NCBI GenBank assembly: GCA_049325055.1
Contig: JBMOPB010000001.1
Coordinates: forward strand, 1-17,819
Source of the DNA: BRHc4a sp049325055
Lineage (GTDB): Bacteria; Bacillota; Desulfotomaculia; Desulfotomaculales; Desulfocucumaceae
Direction of reading: 5' to 3'
DNA: 17,819 nt
In this document: piece after piece, positions 14,401 to 17,819 of the stretch
Layout of the letters: every line of letters begins with the position of its first letter
Position numbering within the stretch: the stretch's first letter is position 1
Made by a program: the position numbers and the translations under genes
Notes under the pieces: model-generated
What the model saw: the letters and a program-made list of their open reading frames with translations, nothing else
Database searches by the model: none
Told to the model about the DNA's origin: nothing

Positions 14401-14670
14401 TTAGGGAGCCTTGCTGTAAGAGCGAGCCAAATCCTGCAATGCCGGGGCATCCGGAGCATGAGCCGGCATTAGCTCCAAAAGCGTTTTGCAAATTTTATCT
14501 ACGTTCTCAGACCTGGTTCTTACCACCGGATTTTCTTCAACGGGGTAAAGGCAGGCAGCAACGCGAGACATGTCCTGCCACGATTTTCTATTTCTACTGT
14601 GCAAATTCGACAAGCTCCATAGGATTCTAATTTCTCGTGGTGACAAAGTATTGGAGACAGCATAAAATGT
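14401..14670 (-). pseudogene. Frameshifted [2Fe-2S] domain remnant (NuoG-like)
   Basis: Upstream of about 14575 one frame encodes SPILCHHEKLESYGACRICT then VEIENRGRT, a [2Fe-2S] motif with Cys-x11-Cys-x2-Cys. Downstream, a different frame encodes RVAACLYPVEENPVVRTRSE, then NVDKICKTLLELMPAHAPDA and PALQDLA. Joined, these give the normal order of a NuoG/HdrA-partner type N-terminal ferredoxin domain followed by the linker found in NADH-oxidoreductase-like proteins. A one- or two-base indel lies near 14570. The protein ends after about 90 residues at a stop at 14401, so the catalytic remainder is missing. Its N-terminal end runs into a 23-bp inverted repeat (14651-14704). It lies directly downstream of the mvhD gene, where a NuoE/F/G-like set would be expected in a bam-type module. 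Confidence 0.65.
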
Positions 14671-14704
14671 CGGGATTTATTCCGACATTTTATGCTGCCT
14701 CCAA
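14651..14704. repeat. Near-perfect inverted repeat, 23-bp arms with 8-nt spacer
   Basis: The arms at 14651-14673 and 14682-14704 are reverse complements with one mismatch; the common core is CAGCATAAAATGTCGG. The spacer is GATTTATT. No T-tract follows on either strand. The left arm is at the same time the start of the [2Fe-2S] remnant's reading frame, so it could be an inverted duplication at a rearrangement point or a small mobile palindrome. Confidence 0.8.
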
Positions 14705-14755
14705 AATAGTCATCCCTTCCCTTTCTTCAACTAACTTCTTTTCAGTCAAAAAATC

Positions 14756-14786
14756 GGGGACATTCCTCCAAAGGAGGTGTGTCCCC
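14756..14786. repeat. GGGGACA/TGTCCCC palindromic element, copy 1
   Basis: GGGGACA (14756-14762) pairs with TGTCCCC (14780-14786), and inside it CCTCC (14765-14769) pairs with GGAGG (14773-14777). The element is followed by TTTCCTA, ending at the stop codon of the mvhD gene (14791-14793). It is related to two further elements at 15702-15836. REP-like elements with such ends are known partners of REP-associated Y1 transposases (general knowledge), but none is in this window. Confidence 0.7.
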
Positions 14787-14790
14787 TTTC

Positions 14791-15648
14791 CTAAGCCAAA
14801 GGGATTTCTCTCATTTTTTCTTTACTCTTTCTGACTATAGTTCTTTCTCCTTCAGGAATAGGAGGCGGAACAGGCTCGCCGGAAATCTTCGTCACCGCAC
14901 CAAATCGAGGGGGGCAAGCTTCAAAGCAAGTTCCGCATTTTATGCATTTCTCCTGGTTAATTACATGGATCTGGTTCTTGACACTTATAATCGCCTCTAC
15001 AGGGCATCTCTTAGCGCAAGTCATACAGGCCTGGCACTTACCCGGATCAATATAGTACGAGATTACTTCACGAAATAACCTGTCTATCTCGTCACTCGTG
15101 AAAAGTTCGTTATATTCTTCTATACTCTCCAGGCGTGACGCCAGCTTCTCCTTTTTCACCAACTTAATGTAGGGGACCAACTTTGTAACTTCTTCGAGTT
15201 TGGACTTTAATTCATTTTTGTCTATTCCTTCGCCTTTGCCAAGAGGTCCTAACTTCTTCACCGTTTTGCCAAAGTCATTCATAACTTCGGCAAAACGGAT
15301 TCCCTCACCGGCAGATAACCATTCAATCTTTAACCTTTCGGGGTTCAGCCCTATGTGCTCCATTAATTTCTTACATAGAAGCACCATGTTTAATGCATGG
15401 TAATTTCCATCAGTAATATAATGGCATTCGTTAAGATGACAACCGCCGATAAACACCCCGTCCGTTCCATTTGAGAAAGCCCGGAGTACAAATGACAGGT
15501 CGACTCTGCCGGTGCACATCACGCGTATAAGCTTAGTGTAAGTTGCATATTGTTGTCTGGAAACTCCAGCCAAATCTGCAGCGCCGTATGCTCACCAATT
15601 ACACACAAAGCCCAGGATCCTTGGTTTGAACTTAAGTTCTGTACTCAT
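14791..15648 (-). CDS. MvhD-like hydrogenase iron-sulfur subunit fused to a ferredoxin domain; probable selenoprotein with in-frame TGA (Sec19)
   Basis: The gene starts at ATG 15648, after AAGGGGGTGAG, and reads MSTELKFKPRILGFVCNW, then TGA at 15594-15592, then AYGAADLAGVSRQQYA, and continues open to TAG at 14791. The family pattern here is CNWC(S/A)YxGAD, so the TGA replaces a [2Fe-2S] ligand cysteine and gives a CxxU motif (Cys16, Sec19). Further MvhD features are RVMCTGRVD and GGCHLNECHY. A C-terminal domain carries two 4Fe-4S motifs (CQACMTCAKRCP, CIKCGTCFEACP). With Sec the protein has 285 residues. MvhD passes electrons between HdrA and a partner oxidoreductase. Sec at this site is known in methanogen VhuD. 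Paired with a large HdrA, this resembles BamF. A plain nonsense mutation is the alternative, but the stem-loop after the TGA argues against it. Confidence 0.82.
15553..15573 (-). promoter_or_regulatory. Candidate bacterial SECIS element in the mvhD coding sequence
   Basis: Starting 19 nt after the TGA, the mRNA can fold UUG-g-CUGG/AGUUU/CCAG-a-CAA. This is a 4-bp upper stem (5 bp if A-U closes), a G/A mismatch, a 3-bp lower stem and a loop AGUUU with G in its first two positions. Distance, small loop and loop guanine match the general bacterial SECIS description. The stem is short, so confidence rests mainly on the conserved Cys position of the TGA. Confidence 0.6.
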
Positions 15649-15701
15649 TCTCATCTCACCCCCTTTATTAATTGAGGACATTCTATATGTGACATTCCAT
15701 C

Positions 15702-15730
15702 GGGGACATTCCCCGAAGGGGTGTGTCCCC
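15702..15730. repeat. GGGGACA/TGTCCCC palindromic element, copy 2
   Basis: GGGGACA (15702-15708) pairs with TGTCCCC (15724-15730), and inner CCCC (15711-15714) pairs with GGGG (15718-15721). It has the same architecture as copy 1, with compensated inner stem bases: CCTCC/GGAGG there, CCCC/GGGG here. TTTCCTT follows, as in the other copies. Confidence 0.7.
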
Positions 15731-15760
15731 TTTCCTTGTTAAAGTAATACCCAATCTTCA

Positions 15761-15836
15761 GCAGGTGTGTCCCCTGTACCGATCGGGGACATTCCTGTCC
15801 ACAAAGAATTACCCATACTTCAGCAGGTGTGTCCCC
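15761..15836. repeat. Compound GGGGACA/TGTCCCC element, copy 3, with tandem halves
   Basis: TGTCCCC occurs at 15768-15774 and 15830-15836, flanking GGGGACA at 15785-15791. CAGG before each TGTCCCC can pair with CCTG after GGGGACA, so two alternative hairpins share the central half. The two outer halves are direct repeats: CTTCAGCAGGTGTGTCCCC is shared, preceded by similar AAAG(T)AATTACCCA-like sequence. The last copy ends at the hdrA stop codon (15842-15844). Confidence 0.65.
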
Positions 15837-15841
15837 TTTCC

Positions 15842-17819
15842 TTAGAAAGCCGCGTCAATTTGGCTCAAGAGCTCTTCATTGGTGTAGTGCTTTAGTGAAA
15901 TAGCCCCTGTTGGACACTTTGCGTTACAGAGCCCATCTCCTTTACAGAGAACCGGATTGATTACAGCCTTTTTGCCCTGTCGTGTCTCACGAAACTCTAT
16001 GGCACCATACGTACAAGCCGAGATACATGCCCCACACCCCATACACTTACTCTCATTCACCTCACAAACAGATCCGGAGGCTATGACCGTATCATGTGAG
16101 AGAAGGGTTAAGGCCCGGCCGGCAGCCCCATAAGCCTGGCTGACCGTTTCCGATATAAGCTTGGGATAGTGAGCTGTCCCACACAGGTAAATGCCTTCCG
16201 CCCCAAAGTCAACAGGCCTTAATTTGACATGGGCTTCCTGGAAGAAACCATCCGGGCCCAAAGATACCTTGAATAATCCGGCTATTTCCTTTCTGTCTGC
16301 GGAGGGAATAACGGCGGCAGCTAAAGCGAGTGAATCAGCATCTATTTCAAGCTTCTTTCCTAAAATAGGATCGGTCACGGTAACCCTTAAGACACGCCGA
16401 CCACCCTCCTCAACAGCTTCCACCTGAGGTTTATCATGCGGCTCATAGCGGATGAACCTTACATCCTTACTTGCCGCTTCCCGGTAATAATCCTCTTTGA
16501 ACCCATACGTTCTTATATCCCGGAAGAGAATGTAGATATCCATCTTGGGGTTTATCTCTTTTAGTTTCAATGCGTTCTTTATAGACTCACTACAACATAT
16601 CCGGCTGCAGTAATTTCTGTCTTCTTGTCTGCAGCCTACGCATTGAATCATCACCAGACTCTGGGAGTTAATCAGCCTTTCTTCTCCTTTGGCGATTTGA
16701 TCCTCCAACTCCAGGTGGGTCATTACCCTGTCATCTTGTCCATAAAGGTATTCGGTGGGTTTGTATACTTCAGCACCTGTAGCGATGACGGCTGCTCCAT
16801 GTTTTATCTCTGTGACCCTTCCTCCAGACTTCACCTTGGTTACGAAATTCCCCACATAACCGCTGGCCTCCGTAATGGTAGCATCAGTATATACATGTAT
16901 TAAGGGGTGCTGATAAACCTTGCGTATAACATCACGCAAATAAGCTTGAACATCCAGCCCTTCCAGGGTGTAATGAATTCTTCGCGCCATTCCCCCCAGG
17001 TCGGTATCCTTTTCCACCAGGTGAACCTCATGTCCCTGGTTGGCTATGGAGAGAGCACTGGTCATGCCGGCCAGGCCTCCTCCGACCACTAACGCCGCCT
17101 TGTGGACGGGCAGATCAAATTCCTGCAAGGGCTCCAAATGGCGGGCACGGGCTACCGACATCCGTATTATTTCCTTTGCCTTTTGGGTGGCCCCTTCCTT
17201 TTCTTTAGAGTGGACCCAGGAGCAATGTTCTCTAATATTAGCCATGTCGTAGAAATATTGATTAATTCCCGCTTCCCGAAGGGTGTCCCGGAATAGCGGC
17301 TCATGTGTCCTGGGGGTACAGGCGGCGACAACCACGCGATTGAGCCCTTTTTCCCGGATCGTGTTTGCTATTTGCTGGGCGGCATCGGTAGAACATATAA
17401 AAAGGCTTTCTTCAGCGTGAACAACATTGGGTAAGGTCAAGGAATATTCAACTGTGGAAGGAACATCCACCACTCTTCCGATATTAGCTCCACAATGACA
17501 CACATAGACACCCACCCTGGGCTCCTCTCCCGAGACATCCCTTTCCGGTGGATATATCCTTTCTTTGGCCAGGTTCCCTCGCCGGTATGCAAGGAGTTGA
17601 CCACATTGGGAACCAGCCCCGCTGGCGGTCACAACCGACTCGGGGATATCCACGGGGCCCTGGAAGGCTCCGCTTATAAAAATTCCCGGGCGAGAGGTCT
17701 CCATAGTATTAACAGGATTGGTTTTACAGAATCCGTGAGAATTGAGATCGATGCCGAACTTATCTGCCAGGCCCTTAAAATCAGCAGGAGGGTTCAATCC
17801 AACGGATAATACGACCATA
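15842..17819 (-). CDS. Large HdrA-like flavoprotein, 5' end beyond window (BamE-like)
   Basis: The window holds 658 C-terminal residues of an HdrA-type FAD/iron-sulfur protein. The first about 75 residues (MVVLSVGLNPPADF to PVDIPESVVTASGAGSQ) are the end of a preceding FAD module, so the full protein is double-headed, probably around 1000 residues. A complete HdrA follows: YVCHCGANIGRVVDVPS (105-121), VVVAACTPRTHEPLF (162-176), FAD-binding VVGGGLAGM (244-252), the cysteine cluster CVGCRQEDRNYCSRICC (393-409), and two C-terminal 4Fe-4S motifs (CMGCGACISACTYGAI, CKGDGLCNAKCPTGAI). HdrA proteins perform flavin-based electron bifurcation or confurcation. BamE of class II benzoyl-CoA reductase is of this large type. 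The mvhD gene follows after about 190 nt, filled by palindromic repeats. No in-frame TGA is present in the visible part. A sulfate-reducer or methanol-type Hdr complex unrelated to benzoate remains possible. Confidence 0.87.
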   Translation of the reverse strand, partial: MVVLSVGLNPPADFKGLADKFGIDLNSHGFCKTNPVNTMETSRPGIFISGAFQGPVDIPESVVTASGAGSQCGQLLAYRRGNLAKERIYPPERDVSGEEPRVGVYVCHCGANIGRVVDVPSTVEYSLTLPNVVHAEESLFICSTDAAQQIANTIREKGLNRVVVAACTPRTHEPLFRDTLREAGINQYFYDMANIREHCSWVHSKEKEGATQKAKEIIRMSVARARHLEPLQEFDLPVHKAALVVGGGLAGMTSALSIANQGHEVHLVEKDTDLGGMARRIHYTLEGLDVQAYLRDVIRKVYQHPLIHVYTDATITEASGYVGNFVTKVKSGGRVTEIKHGAAVIATGAEVYKPTEYLYGQDDRVMTHLELEDQIAKGEERLINSQSLVMIQCVGCRQEDRNYCSRICCSESIKNALKLKEINPKMDIYILFRDIRTYGFKEDYYREAASKDVRFIRYEPHDKPQVEAVEEGGRRVLRVTVTDPILGKKLEIDADSLALAAAVIPSADRKEIAGLFKVSLGPDGFFQEAHVKLRPVDFGAEGIYLCGTAHYPKLISETVSQAYGAAGRALTLLSHDTVIASGSVCEVNESKCMGCGACISACTYGAIEFRETRQGKKAVINPVLCKGDGLCNAKCPTGAISLKHYTNEELLSQIDAAF

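Noticed and set aside
15702..15836. CRISPR array
   Set aside because: The repeats are palindromic, few, variably spaced and overlapping, without unique spacers of even length; no cas genes are present.
15842..17819. Selenocysteine in the HdrA-like protein, as in some methanogen HdrA
   Set aside because: The visible frame has no TGA; the conserved positions are cysteines. The N-terminal part outside the window is not assessed.
1..17819. tRNA, rRNA or intact transposase genes
   Set aside because: I saw no TTCGA-type T-loop with flanking stems, no rRNA-like stretch and no transposase motif in any frame.

Overview
The window looks like a chromosomal segment of an anaerobic, spore-former-type Gram-positive bacterium. 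My best guess is the Pelotomaculum/Desulfotomaculum group of Clostridia. Reasons are the strong purine-rich ribosome binding sites, frequent TTG and GTG starts, oxygen-sensitive benzoyl-CoA chemistry, an HdrA/MvhD electron-transfer module and signs of selenocysteine use. The taxonomic call is inference.

Layout. At 1-810 there are two 5'-truncated gene remnants on the minus strand (a molybdopterin-dehydrogenase FAD subunit and an MFS transporter), then an intact cysteine synthase with its own terminator (767-1691). From about 9989 down to 1891 on the minus strand lies an anaerobic aromatic-ring degradation cluster. In transcription order it holds: a wrecked benzoyl-CoA reductase core subunit (bzdO-like); two intact reductase ATPase subunits (bzdP- and bzdQ-like); a ferredoxin fused out of frame to a [2Fe-2S] domain fragment; a short-chain dehydrogenase; a thiolase; 6-oxocyclohexenecarbonyl-CoA hydrolase (oah/bamA); cyclohexadienecarbonyl-CoA hydratase (dch); and 6-hydroxycyclohexenecarbonyl-CoA dehydrogenase (had), closed by a terminator at 1823-1846. 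The last five enzymes would carry dienoyl-CoA, the product of benzoyl-CoA reduction, through ring opening to 3-hydroxypimelyl-CoA, then 3-oxopimelyl-CoA, then glutaryl-CoA plus acetyl-CoA.

Divergently at 10209-12602 (+) is a soluble GAF-domain histidine kinase followed by a NarL/LuxR response regulator, ending at a terminator shared with a convergent acyl-CoA ligase (12668-14254, -). The intergenic region between the reductase remnant and the kinase contains a clean palindrome, TTCACCCTGGGTGAA, a good operator candidate.

At 14400-17819 (-) is an electron-transfer module: a large double-headed HdrA-like flavoprotein (continuing beyond the window), an MvhD-ferredoxin fusion, and a frameshifted [2Fe-2S] domain remnant. 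The MvhD gene has an in-frame TGA exactly where the family has an iron-sulfur-ligand cysteine (Cys-Asn-Trp-TGA). A stem-loop with the features of a bacterial SECIS lies just downstream, so it is probably a selenoprotein, and its true start is 75 nt upstream of the open frame that begins after the TGA. HdrA/MvhD pairs resemble BamE/BamF of the class II benzoyl-CoA reductase complex. The window therefore may combine class I (ATP-driven) reductase parts with a class II-type electron module.

The segment shows many deletions and small repeats: two out-of-frame fusions at short microhomologies, at least three 5'-truncated remnants, a 23-bp inverted repeat with an 8-nt spacer, and three GGGGACA/TGTCCCC palindromic elements around the mvhD gene.
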